Assembly: GCA_017474235.1 (NCBI GenBank)
Contig: JAFVIB010000042.1
Location: forward strand, 26,960 to 90,959
Reading direction: 5' to 3'
Source: Alistipes sp.
GTDB lineage: Bacteria > Bacteroidota > Bacteroidia > Bacteroidales > Rikenellaceae
DNA: 64,000 nt
This document shows, in pieces, positions 35,921 to 44,191 of the stretch. A program made the position numbers and the translations under genes. The notes under the pieces are model-generated. The model saw nothing but the letters and a program-made list of their open reading frames with translations. It did no database searches and was not told the origin of the DNA. How positions within the stretch are numbered: position 1 is the first letter of the stretch; every line of letters starts with the position of its first letter.

Positions 35921-36349
35921 ATGGAGAGAGAACTTCGAGCAATAGCCACATTCGATGTGGAGCAGTACCCGTGGTGTACGGCACTTAGGGCAGTGAAGGG
36001 GTGTGGAGAGCCTCTTGAGAGACTGCTATCTACAAATAGGGGCGTGGGTCTGCTGAAACTTGAGGGTATAGATGTCGAGCGACTTGCTGCGGTGAGTCAG
36101 AACGAGATGATAAGCCGTTTTCTCAATCTTGGCGACTATCGTATAGTTGCGCAGGAGGGCGAACCGGAGGTTGAGGTCGAGACAGAGGCTCATTTTGAGG
36201 ATGACGACGATATTGTGAGTGAGGAGATTGCAGAAATTTACGCAAAACAGGGGCTAAATTTGGAGGCAATTGAAATATATCGCAAATTAAGTTTGCTAAA
36301 TCCGAAAAAAAGTGCTTACTTTGCAACTCAAATAGAGAAATTAAGATAA
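35921..36349 (+). CDS. Hypothetical protein with C-terminal TPR-like helix pair
   Basis: 142 residues from the ATG at 35921, one base after the lptE stop; an upstream in-frame start at 35888 would overlap lptE. No signal peptide. The first ~80 residues are not recognised; a strongly acidic linker (about 83-101, with DDDDI) follows, and then [26 protein letters not shown], which fits one tetratricopeptide hairpin. Its constant place between lptE and secG suggests a role in envelope assembly or secretion; that is inference. Confidence 0.7.
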   Translation: MERELRAIATFDVEQYPWCTALRAVKGCGEPLERLLSTNRGVGLLKLEGIDVERLAAVSQNEMISRFLNLGDYRIVAQEGEPEVEVETEAHFEDDDDIVSEEIAEIYAKQGLNLEAIEIYRKLSLLNPKKSAYFATQIEKLR

Positions 36350-36365
36350 TTTAATATTTTTGTAT

Positions 36366-36713
36366 ATGTACACACTTTGTATTGTATTGGTACTTATCGC
36401 GAGCGTACTTATGGTGCTTGCAGTGTTGGTTCAGAACCCAAAGAGCGGTATGGCGTCTAACTTCGGCGCATCAAATCAGGTTATGGGTGTTCGTCAGACT
36501 ACCGATTTCCTTGAGAAGCTGACTTGGGGTCTTGCTGTTGCAATCTTTGTTTTGAGCCTTCTTGCAACTCTTGCAATGGATTCAAAGCCAGCACAGAGCC
36601 CTGTAGCTGCTGAGGCTGCTGAGCTTGTTGAGGAGATGGCTGCACCTGCTGAGGGTGTTGTTCCACAGGCTGAGGTTCCTGCTGAGGCACCTGCTGAGAC
36701 TCCAGCAAACTAA
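36366..36713 (+). CDS. secG: Preprotein translocase subunit SecG with long acidic tail
   Basis: Accessory subunit of SecYEG. 115 residues from the ATG at 36366. Two membrane helices (about 2-22 and 53-72) flank the conserved loop VQNPKSGMASNFGASNQVMGVRQ with the family GxA/FG pattern. After the second helix runs a ~42-residue Ala/Pro/Glu/Val tail rich in PAE-type repeats, beyond the usual ~75-residue core. A TATTTTTG box ends only three bases before the ATG and may be coincidental. Two terminators follow. Confidence 0.92.
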   Translation: MYTLCIVLVLIASVLMVLAVLVQNPKSGMASNFGASNQVMGVRQTTDFLEKLTWGLAVAIFVLSLLATLAMDSKPAQSPVAAEAAELVEEMAAPAEGVVPQAEVPAEAPAETPAN

Positions 36714-36734
36714 GTTGCACAGGCGATAGATATT

Positions 36735-36763
36735 GGTCGGGTAATCTCTACCCGACCTTTTGT
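36735..36763 (+). terminator. Terminator of the secG operon
   Basis: Perfect stem GGTCGGGTA (36735-36743) with TACCCGACC (36749-36757), loop of five, then TTTTGTC. Confidence 0.85.
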
Positions 36764-36777
36764 CTTTGTATTAAGAG

Positions 36778-36814
36778 AAAGCCGGCATAGGGTTGAGTCC
36801 TATACCGGCTTTTT
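36778..36814. terminator. Second terminator downstream of secG
   Basis: AAAGCCGG(C)ATAGG (36778-36791) pairs with CCTATACCGGCTTT (36799-36812) with one mismatch, followed by a T run on the plus strand and TTTCTC on the minus strand. It can serve both convergent transcripts. Confidence 0.75.
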
Positions 36815-36843
36815 GCTGTTCGGGTTATAAACCAAAGAACGCA

Positions 36844-36990
36844 CTATTTGCCACCAATCGTTACCCACTCTCCGTCAAAAGAGCCGGTGTTGTCGTCGCC
36901 CGTAGTGCTGTAACCTGCCTCTACTGCCATCTGGTAGAAATCTACCGAAGGATTCTCATAAAATATCGATTTTGTTATCGTTTGTATGAC
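36844..36990 (-). pseudogene. 3' relic of an unidentified coding sequence
   Basis: Downstream of the aldolase gene, the minus strand is open for 48 codons, from just after a TAA at 36991-36993 to a TAG at 36844-36846, and reads like a real protein C-terminus: IFYENPSVDFYQMAVEAG, then GDDNTGSFDGEWVTIGGK. There is no plausible start codon and no room for an N-terminal part, because the aldolase reading frame occupies the upstream DNA. I infer the leftover end of a gene cut by a deletion. I do not recognise the family. Confidence 0.5.
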
Positions 36991-38018
36991 TTAAGCGCAT
37001 CGGCAAGGCACTCTAAATCCTCGTTTGTTGTTGCCCAGCCCGTCACAAAGCGGACAACGCTCTGCTCTGCACCTCTCGGACCCCAATACTCAAAGCTGAT
37101 GTTGCAATGTTTCAGGTGGTCGATAAGGGTGTTCGGGAGGGAGAAGAACTGCTGGTTGGTTGTCGAGTTTACAGCAGTACTAAAGCCGGCAGAGGTAAAT
37201 GTGTCTCTGATTGTAAGAGCCTGAGCAACAGCCTTTTTGCCAATCTCCATATAGAGGTTGTCGGTAAAGAGAGCCTCAAACTGCACACCGAGCAGTCGCC
37301 CCTTTGCAAGTAGTGCTCCGTGCTGCTTGATAAGCGGGAAGAGGTGGGGCAGAAGAGTGTTGGAAGTGATAACTACTGCCTCGCCAAAGAGCGCACCGAC
37401 CTTTGTGCCGCCGATGTAGAATAGATCACTCAGTCGGGCTATATCTTGCAGTGTCACATCGTTACCCTCGGCAGCAAGTCCATAGGCGAGCCTTGCGCCG
37501 TCAATGTAGAGAGGGATATTTGCACTATGGCAGACACGACTCAGTGCGGTCAGCTCATCGAGTGTATAGACCGTGCCATACTCGGTAGGAAAGGAGATAT
37601 AGAGCATCCCCGGGGCGACCATATGCTGGTAGGTATCGTCGCTATAAAAGTCATCAATATAGCGTTTTACATCCTCTGCACGAACTTTTCCCTCATAGTG
37701 GGGCAGTGTTAGCACCTTATGTCCGCAAGCCTCAATTGCTCCCGCCTCGTGTACGGCAATGTGTCCGCTCTCGGCAGCCAAGACCCCCTCGTGGCGAGCC
37801 AAAAGCCCGTCTATAATTGTGGCGTTGGTCTGCGTGCCACCTACAAGAAGATGCACCCTTGCATCATCACAACCGCAAGCCTTACGGATTAGTTCGGCAG
37901 CACTTTTACAATATTGGTCACAACCATAGCCGACCGTATGGAGGTGGTTTGTCCTACATAGACTGTCGAGAACTTTAGGATGCGCACCGGCAGTGTAATC
38001 TGAATCAAAGAAGGTCAT
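36975..38018 (-). CDS. Threonine-aldolase-like PLP enzyme (beta-eliminating lyase family)
   Basis: A 347-residue fold-type I PLP enzyme resembling low-specificity threonine aldolase, which splits beta-hydroxy amino acids to glycine plus an aldehyde. The start FFDSDYTAGAHPKVLDSL, LYIDGARLAYG (PLP-pyridine Asp) and the Schiff-base Lys in FYIGGTKVGALFGE match the family. It lies five bases after hydF and in line with hydA-E-G-F, so it is very likely co-transcribed with hydrogenase maturation genes. A tie to H-cluster ligand supply is possible but unproven; a housekeeping glycine role is the plain alternative. Confidence 0.87.
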   Translation of the reverse strand: MTFFDSDYTAGAHPKVLDSLCRTNHLHTVGYGCDQYCKSAAELIRKACGCDDARVHLLVGGTQTNATIIDGLLARHEGVLAAESGHIAVHEAGAIEACGHKVLTLPHYEGKVRAEDVKRYIDDFYSDDTYQHMVAPGMLYISFPTEYGTVYTLDELTALSRVCHSANIPLYIDGARLAYGLAAEGNDVTLQDIARLSDLFYIGGTKVGALFGEAVVITSNTLLPHLFPLIKQHGALLAKGRLLGVQFEALFTDNLYMEIGKKAVAQALTIRDTFTSAGFSTAVNSTTNQQFFSLPNTLIDHLKHCNISFEYWGPRGAEQSVVRFVTGWATTNEDLECLADALKSYKR

Positions 38019-38023
38019 AATAG

Positions 38024-39154
38024 TTATAAATCAAGGTCCATATTGAGTAGTGCAGCAATAGCCACACCGTAGTTTGTCATCGGAACACCCTGTGCCTTTG
38101 CTGCTGCTATGCGGCTGAGAACATAGCGGCGGTTGAACATACAGGCTCCGCAGTGGATAATAAGGTCGTAGGCGGTTAAATCCTCAGGAAAGTCATCTCC
38201 GCCGACATTTGTAATTGTAATACCCTCGCCCAAGCGTTTGCGCAGCAGTCGTGGCAGTTTGACCCTGCCAATATCCTCGCTCTGCGGAGTGTGGCTACAC
38301 GCCTCGGCAATGAGTATTTTCGCATCTGAAGGGAGTGTGAGCAATATCTCTGCACCCGCCTTAAAGAGCTCTAAATCGCCCTTGTATCGGGCAAAGAGTA
38401 TCGAGAATGATGTCAGCTTAACCCCCTGCGGCAGGTGGCTCTTGACCGCTGCAAATGCCGAAGAGTCGGTAATAATGGCGGCAGGTGGCTCTGAGAGGGA
38501 GTCTAAAGCTCGCTGTAAGCCCTCGGTCTGGCAACATATAGGCAGACAACCCCTGTCGAGCAACTCGCGGATAACCTCGACCTGCGGTTTGATTAGTCGT
38601 CCCTTTGGTGCAGAGGCATCTTGCGGCATTACGAGGATAACTCTATCGCCCGCACTGCAAATTCCCTCTGTAATGAGCCTATTCTCACTCTTGCATAGTC
38701 GGGCAATCTCTTCGAGCAGCTGCTCAAGACCCTCGCCTGTGGTACTGCTTACGGCTATTGCATCGTCTGTACGACACTCGGCTGGGATAAGGTCGCACTT
38801 CGGGATAACCTTGATTATCGGAATCTCAAGTTGGCGGAGAGTAGCAAGAAAACTATCTGCTACGGGGAGCAGAACTACTGCTATATCGCTCTTTGATAGC
38901 ACTTTATGGCTCTGTGCCGTGCGGAGAGTTCCAAGAGCTGTGTTGTCATCAAGACCCGGGGTGTCGATAACCACTGCCGCACCAACACCGTTAAGCTCGA
39001 TGCTCTTTCTGACAACATCGGTCGTCGTGCCGGCAATATCTGACACCACAGCCACGCTCTGACCCGCAATGGCGTTGAGCAGTGATGACTTGCCGCTATT
39101 GCAGTTGCCAAATATGGCGATATGTACCCTCTCGGAGATAGGTGTGTTACTCAT
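38024..39154 (-). CDS. hydF: [FeFe]-hydrogenase maturation GTPase HydF
   Basis: Scaffold on which the 2Fe subcluster is finished and passed to apo-HydA. 376 residues. The N-terminal GTPase has G1 GNCNSGKSS (about 16-24), AGTTTD (G2) and DTPGLDD (G3). The C-terminal cluster site uses Cys/His in EACSHTP and the IIHCGACMFN motif (HCxxC). It sits two bases after hydG on the minus strand. Confidence 0.95.
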   Translation of the reverse strand: MSNTPISERVHIAIFGNCNSGKSSLLNAIAGQSVAVVSDIAGTTTDVVRKSIELNGVGAAVVIDTPGLDDNTALGTLRTAQSHKVLSKSDIAVVLLPVADSFLATLRQLEIPIIKVIPKCDLIPAECRTDDAIAVSSTTGEGLEQLLEEIARLCKSENRLITEGICSAGDRVILVMPQDASAPKGRLIKPQVEVIRELLDRGCLPICCQTEGLQRALDSLSEPPAAIITDSSAFAAVKSHLPQGVKLTSFSILFARYKGDLELFKAGAEILLTLPSDAKILIAEACSHTPQSEDIGRVKLPRLLRKRLGEGITITNVGGDDFPEDLTAYDLIIHCGACMFNRRYVLSRIAAAKAQGVPMTNYGVAIAALLNMDLDL

Positions 39155-39156
39155 AT

Positions 39157-40614
39157 CTAAAATCTAAAATCGCGCTCTCCTGCAACGATGCGCTCTATTC
39201 TCTGTTTTACAATCTCTCTGACCTTTACTGACGGAATCTTCTCTATCTCGGTAGTAATAATCTCTTTTGCGGCACTGCGGCTGCTATCACTACCGTAGTC
39301 ACAGAGGTACTCGGTAAGGGTCATCAGTGCATTAGGGGTGCAACAATTGGCTATTGCACCACTCTTGGCAAGGCTCATAAATCTGTCGCCCGTTCTGCCC
39401 TCACGGTAGCAGGCTGTGCAGAAGCTGGGAACATATCCCAACTCAAGCAGCCAGCTGACAATTTGGTCGAGGGTACGGTGGTCTGATATGTCAAACTGCT
39501 CCGAGCCTTCACTATCGTTGCTGTCGCAGTAGCCGCCAACGGTGGTCTTTGAGCCTCCACTAATCTGCGAGACACCAATATCAAGCACCGCCTTGCGCGA
39601 CTGCTCGCTCTCGCGGGTGGAGATAATCATACCCGTATATGGGACAGCGATACGCAGAATGGCAACTATACGGCGGAAAACATCGTCTGTAACGGCATTT
39701 GGAAAGGCTGTAAGGTCGATATCATCGGCAGGGCGTATTCGCGGAACGCTGATAGTATGCGGACCAACGCCGAAACGAGCCTCAAGGTGCTCGGCGTGCA
39801 TCAGCAGTCCGACAAGGTCGTAACGGTAGTCCGAAAGCCCGAACAGGGCACCTATACCCACATCGTCAATGCCACCCTCCATAGCTCTATCCATAGCCTC
39901 GGTATGGTATGCCCAATCGCTCTTGGGTCCTGACGGGTGCAGGCGGTTATAGACCTCACGGTTGTAGGTCTCCTCAAAGAGTATGTAGGTGCCGATACCC
40001 GCATCGTGCAGACGGCGGTAGTTCTCGACCGTGGTGGCTGCGATATTGACATTCACGCGGCGGATAGCTCCGTTACGGTGGCGGATAGAGTAGATAGTCT
40101 CGATAGAGTCGAGGATATAGTCGATAGGTGCAAGCGTAGGGTGTTCGCCTGCCTCCAAAGCAAGACGCTTATGACCCATATCTTGCAGAGCAATAACCTC
40201 GGCAGCAATCTGCTCCTGCGTCAGCTTACGACGGGCAATGGTGCGATTTGTGGCGTGGTAGGGGCAGTAGGTACAGCCGTTGATGCAGTGGTTGGAGAGG
40301 TAGAGCGGGGCAAACATAACGATACGGTTGCCATAGATGCGCTCTTTAATCTTACGAGCAAGGGCAAAGATGCTCTCGAGAGTCTCACTATCACGGCACT
40401 CCATAAGCACTGCCGCCTGACGGTGGGTCAGACCGCGACCCTCGGATGCCTGTTGCAGAATGTCGGCGATAAGTTTGCGGTCGTCACTGTGTGCGGCTGC
40501 ATAGTCAAGTGTAGCGACAACCTCCGCGTGGGAGATAAACTGCTCTGCTACTGCCGATTGTGGGTTATATGGTGTCATTGTAATCTCCTCTGTCATAGTT
40601 AATTGTGTAGTCAA
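39157..40614 (-). CDS. hydG: [FeFe]-hydrogenase maturation radical SAM enzyme HydG
   Basis: Splits tyrosine to give the CO and CN- ligands of the H-cluster. 485 residues from the first ATG; starts at 40596 or 40578 would shorten the overlap with hydE from 50 to 14 bases and are equally possible. The radical-SAM site is CINGCTYC (CxxxCxxC, about residues 97-104); the C-terminal second cluster is held by CTACYREGRTG...CCTPNALMT, as in HydG (absent from ThiH). Translational coupling with hydE is likely. Confidence 0.95.
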   Translation of the reverse strand: MTTQLTMTEEITMTPYNPQSAVAEQFISHAEVVATLDYAAAHSDDRKLIADILQQASEGRGLTHRQAAVLMECRDSETLESIFALARKIKERIYGNRIVMFAPLYLSNHCINGCTYCPYHATNRTIARRKLTQEQIAAEVIALQDMGHKRLALEAGEHPTLAPIDYILDSIETIYSIRHRNGAIRRVNVNIAATTVENYRRLHDAGIGTYILFEETYNREVYNRLHPSGPKSDWAYHTEAMDRAMEGGIDDVGIGALFGLSDYRYDLVGLLMHAEHLEARFGVGPHTISVPRIRPADDIDLTAFPNAVTDDVFRRIVAILRIAVPYTGMIISTRESEQSRKAVLDIGVSQISGGSKTTVGGYCDSNDSEGSEQFDISDHRTLDQIVSWLLELGYVPSFCTACYREGRTGDRFMSLAKSGAIANCCTPNALMTLTEYLCDYGSDSSRSAAKEIITTEIEKIPSVKVREIVKQRIERIVAGERDFRF

Positions 40615-41605
40615 TAGCCCTTAGCTCCGCCTCAAGAGACTCTATACCTTCGACCGCCTCGCTGCCACTGCTCGCCTTATCCTTATAGATAGCGTACTTA
40701 CTGCGCACAGAAGCAGGGGAGAGGTTGGGCATTACCACATTTGCACCCGCCAAGATTGCTCTGCTATGGTCGCCATTACAGAGTGTGGCAAGGGCTGTGG
40801 TTGCAGGGATAAGGGCAGAGGGCATAAGTAGCCTTGTGATGGCTATTGCGTTGAGTGTCAGCTCTATACTGCCCGCCTTGTGGTTTGCAAAGGGTGTGTC
40901 GGGATGCGGGATAAAGGGTCCTATGCCGACCATTTGGGCACCGAAACGAGCTATCAGCTCTATATCCTCAGCGATATGTTCGAGGCTCTGATTTGGCACG
41001 CCAATCATCATTCCCATACCCGTTTGGTAGCCCAATGAAAGTAGGGTCTTAGTGGCGTGTAGTCTGCTCTGTTGGCTCATACTCTGTGGGTGGAGTGTAG
41101 CGTAGAGAGCCGTGTTGGCAGCCTCGTGGCGCAGGAGGTATCGGGTAGCTCCCGCAGCCTTCAAGGCTCTGTATGACTCGTCACTACGCTCGCCAAGCGA
41201 CAGGGTTATGGCGGCATCTGCATAGCGGCTATGGATAGTGCTGACAAGCGGAACTAACCGTTCATCGCTCCAATAGTTATCCTCGCCACCTTGCAGCACA
41301 AATGTCCTCAATCCCCGTCGGTAACCCCTCTCACAGCACTCCAAAATCTGCTCACAGCTCAGGCGGTATCTCTCGGCACAGCGATTTGAGGCACGAAGAC
41401 CGCAGTAGTAGCAGTCGTTCTTACAGTAGCTCGAAATCTCAATAAGACCACGAAGATATACTCTGCGCCCAAAACGCTCACAAGCAGCCGTAGCAGCGCA
41501 CTCCCAAAGCTGTTGAGCCTCCTTATCGCAACAGCCTAAGAGGGTTGTAAGCTCTGCAAGAGTAGGCTTATAACCACTTGTAAGAGAGGCGAGAATACTC
41601 TTCAT
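40565..41605 (-). CDS. hydE: [FeFe]-hydrogenase maturation radical SAM enzyme HydE
   Basis: Radical-SAM enzyme acting on the HydG product to build the precursor of the diiron subcluster. 346 residues. The cluster motif is SYCKNDCYYCGLR (CxxxCxxC, about 58-65); FVLQGGEDNYW and GMMIGVPNQS are typical of HydE. It shares one base with the hydA stop codon and overlaps hydG at its end. Confidence 0.94.
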   Translation of the reverse strand: MKSILASLTSGYKPTLAELTTLLGCCDKEAQQLWECAATAACERFGRRVYLRGLIEISSYCKNDCYYCGLRASNRCAERYRLSCEQILECCERGYRRGLRTFVLQGGEDNYWSDERLVPLVSTIHSRYADAAITLSLGERSDESYRALKAAGATRYLLRHEAANTALYATLHPQSMSQQSRLHATKTLLSLGYQTGMGMMIGVPNQSLEHIAEDIELIARFGAQMVGIGPFIPHPDTPFANHKAGSIELTLNAIAITRLLMPSALIPATTALATLCNGDHSRAILAGANVVMPNLSPASVRSKYAIYKDKASSGSEAVEGIESLEAELRAIDYTINYDRGDYNDTI

Positions 41606-43044
41606 TATCGTTTTGCAAGCTCTGTGGCGAATCTCTTCTTGCCTGTGTCGTAAGGGGTAAAGGAGCTTGGACCTGAGATGCAGCCACCCTCGCAGACCAT
41701 AACCTCGATAAACTGTGCAGGTGCTTTACTTGTCTTGGCGTATGCCTTGAGCAGGGCGACATTCTTCTTGGTCATATTGGCAATTTGGAGCGTAGAGTAG
41801 TTGAACTTATCTCCTAAATGCTCCTTAACCGCTGCCGTAACACCACCTCCCTGCGCAAAACCGTGGGCTGCACGGATAGCACTCTGCTCCGGAGTAAACG
41901 GCTGCTGCAACTCTATATCTATGCCCATACCGGTAAAGATGGCGTTCAGCTCCTCGAAGGTAAGCACATAGTTCACCAAATCATCTCGGCGAGCCTCCTT
42001 GCGCTTGGCAATACAAGGTCCGACAAAGACCAACTTGGCATCAGGATACTTCTCCCTTGCAATCTGAGCTGTATAGTACATCGGTGAGCGGGTCGAAGAG
42101 ATATACTTCTTCAGGTATGGGATATGCTTCTCGGCAACCTCGATATATGACGGACAGCACGAGGTGGTCATAAACGGCTGACCCTCCTCAATCTTCTCGG
42201 CAAGCTCGGCAGCCTCCCTCTCGGTAGTTATCATCGCTCCCTGCGCAACCTCGACAATATCGGCAAAGCCTACGCTGCGAATTGCTCCATAAACCTGCTC
42301 GGTCGGAGCGTTATACTGTGCCAAAAAGGCTGGGGCTACAAGTGCCACAACCTGCTCGCCACGGCGGATGGATTGGAGGATGTCAAAGACCTGCGAAATC
42401 TCGAAAATAGCACCAAAAGGGCAGCTATTAACGCACTTACCGCAGTAGATACACTTGCTCTCGTCGATATGCTCAACGCCGTTCTCGTCCTTGGTAATCG
42501 CTCCCACAGGGCAAGCCTCCTCGCACGGAACAGGGATATGTACAATGGCGTGATATGGGCAGTTGTCGTAGCACTTACCGCAGCTGATACACATAGAGCG
42601 GTGTATTCTGCCCTGACTTGTCTCGGGGTCGAACTCGATAGCTCCCTTTGGGCAACTTGCAGCACACGAGCGGGCTACGCAACCACGGCAGAGGTTGGTA
42701 ATCTGATAGTTTGTCCTCACGCAAGAGGAGCAAGCTTCATCCACTACGCACATAATATTCTCCTTGAGGCTCTTACGCTCCAAAGCAGCAGCGGCGTACT
42801 CTGACAGAGGGGTCAGCTCGTCTGTCTCGTCACTCATATCAAAGCCGAGCAGTGGCAGGGTCTTATACTTATTCACTGCACGCTCCTTATGGATGCAGCA
42901 ACGACCCACAGGGGCAGCATTGCGAGGACTAAGCTCCAAAGGCAGGCGGTCAATCTTCTCGACCAGCTCCTTATTGTTCCACATCTCGATAAGTCTTGTC
43001 AGAAGGGTCTGACGGACAATCATCACATTATTCCTAATAGCCAT
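41605..43044 (-). CDS. hydA: [FeFe]-hydrogenase, monomeric group B type
   Basis: Catalyses H2 formation or uptake. 479 residues. After ~110 residues comes a run of Cys-rich motifs (CRGCVARSCAASCPKGAI) and two ferredoxin-like 4Fe-4S sites (CISCGKCYDNCP; CIYCGKCVNSCP). The H-cluster domain has L1 TTSCCPSYIE, L2 GPCIAKRKEAR and L3 VMVCEGGCISGP, so all four cluster Cys are present, but L2 has Gly where group A has Met. This and the shape of L3 fit group B. Partner electron carrier not in the window. First gene of the hyd operon, with a promoter at 43065. Confidence 0.93.
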   Translation of the reverse strand: MAIRNNVMIVRQTLLTRLIEMWNNKELVEKIDRLPLELSPRNAAPVGRCCIHKERAVNKYKTLPLLGFDMSDETDELTPLSEYAAAALERKSLKENIMCVVDEACSSCVRTNYQITNLCRGCVARSCAASCPKGAIEFDPETSQGRIHRSMCISCGKCYDNCPYHAIVHIPVPCEEACPVGAITKDENGVEHIDESKCIYCGKCVNSCPFGAIFEISQVFDILQSIRRGEQVVALVAPAFLAQYNAPTEQVYGAIRSVGFADIVEVAQGAMITTEREAAELAEKIEEGQPFMTTSCCPSYIEVAEKHIPYLKKYISSTRSPMYYTAQIAREKYPDAKLVFVGPCIAKRKEARRDDLVNYVLTFEELNAIFTGMGIDIELQQPFTPEQSAIRAAHGFAQGGGVTAAVKEHLGDKFNYSTLQIANMTKKNVALLKAYAKTSKAPAQFIEVMVCEGGCISGPSSFTPYDTGKKRFATELAKR

Positions 43045-43064
43045 AATATCTCTGTTTAACCCGA

Positions 43065-43096
43065 CAAATATAACAATTATTTGCTATATATGCAAA
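43065..43096 (-). promoter_or_regulatory. Promoter of the hyd operon
   Basis: Minus strand TTTG (43093-43096), 20 bases, TATATTTG (43065-43072), 20 bases before the hydA start. Confidence 0.72.
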
Positions 43097-43118
43097 AAGC
43101 CCGTTGCAGAGGCACTAC
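43092..43118 (-). terminator. Terminator of the fimbrillin-like gene, overlapping the hyd promoter
   Basis: On the minus strand CCGTTG and CAACGG (43112-43117 and 43095-43100) form a stem followed by GCTTTTTGC; this T run provides the TTTG -33 element of the hyd promoter. Confidence 0.6.
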
Positions 43119-43146
43119 AACGGACTGAAACTATAACAATCAGAGG

Positions 43147-44139
43147 CTACTTCTGCGCCTGATTATGGTCGTTGGTAAAGATTGGATTGACAACAATCTC
43201 AAACTCAAATGGCGACGAGATAAGGTTACCGATAATATTTGTGCGGTAGTTGCGCTCAAGAGGGATGTTAGGGTAGTTGCGGGTAAAGAGTGTACCTTCA
43301 TCGCCTAACATAGTAATCCCGACATTGACAAGCTCCTTGCTATTGACAAGAAGGTAGTTCATCGACAGGTGCTTATATGGGGTATCCACAGCGTTACCCT
43401 CAGCGTTGGCAACCTTCACCACAAGGTCGTCATTGCCCTCTGTATCATCAACATCCACAACATCGTTCAGCTCAAAGACTACATCGCTCTTGCTGCCCAA
43501 AACATTGCCGTAAGTATCTCTGCCGAGGCTCATCTGAGTATATGCCTGAGTGGTGAGCGAACTCTTGACAATCTTATTGCCGAGCATATTGGCAAAGTCG
43601 CTATAACTCTGACCTGCATTGAGCTGAGCAAAAGGACGGTTGAGAACAAAGGTCTTGCCTGTGCTGGCTAAAAAGTCTTGCTCGACATGGAAGAAGGCGT
43701 CACGAGACTCAAGGTTTGCCAAGTCGTTCTTGCCCGTAGCGGTGTTCTTATAGCTCACATTGAGCAGACGATTCTCCCAATCCACACTATAGGCGTTGCT
43801 CTTGCTTGAGTAGGCAAAAAATACAAGGTCGTACTTCTTACCCGCAGCAAGGCGGACATCTATCACAGCCTTACTCTCGTCAAAGTCGATAGCACCCAAC
43901 TCCTTCGAGCTGATAGGGGCAAGCAGGCGACCTCCGTCTGCTACATCGTAGATGCCATACTCAACCTTATCAATCATAGTAGCCTTGCCCGCACTACGGG
44001 TGCCCAAATCTGATAGCTCTACGGTAAAGGTGGCATCGATATACTGCTCTGCAACAATCTCTTCAGAATCAGAAGTTGAGCAACCCGCAAAACCGAGTGC
44101 TACGCAGAGAACAGCAAGTATAGTGGTAAATTTTCGCAT
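43147..44139 (-). CDS. Fimbrillin-like (DUF6562-type) lipoprotein
   Basis: A 330-residue predicted lipoprotein from the ATG at 44137-44139 (MRKFTTILAVLC); an in-frame start 30 bases upstream would precede the signal peptide. Lipobox Cys is in GFAGCS. Features fit the FimA/Mfa superfamily: small polar N-terminal domain with GTRSAGKATMIDKVEYGIYD, repeated Ala/Thr-rich strands, and the RNYRTNIIGNLISSPFEFEI ending common in Bacteroidales fimbrillin-like proteins. Neither usher nor tip partners are next to it, so pilus membership is uncertain. A -7 box lies at 44159. Confidence 0.75.
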   Translation of the reverse strand: MRKFTTILAVLCVALGFAGCSTSDSEEIVAEQYIDATFTVELSDLGTRSAGKATMIDKVEYGIYDVADGGRLLAPISSKELGAIDFDESKAVIDVRLAAGKKYDLVFFAYSSKSNAYSVDWENRLLNVSYKNTATGKNDLANLESRDAFFHVEQDFLASTGKTFVLNRPFAQLNAGQSYSDFANMLGNKIVKSSLTTQAYTQMSLGRDTYGNVLGSKSDVVFELNDVVDVDDTEGNDDLVVKVANAEGNAVDTPYKHLSMNYLLVNSKELVNVGITMLGDEGTLFTRNYPNIPLERNYRTNIIGNLISSPFEFEIVVNPIFTNDHNQAQK

Positions 44140-44158
44140 AGTATTGATAATATATGGA

Positions 44159-44166
44159 CAAAAATA
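44159..44166 (-). promoter_or_regulatory. Promoter -7 box of the fimbrillin-like gene (TATTTTTG)
   Basis: TATTTTTG on the minus strand, 19 bases before the chosen start; this position supports the start at 44139 over the longer frame. Confidence 0.6.
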
Positions 44167-44191
44167 CAACTATTAAACCAAAAAAGCAACT

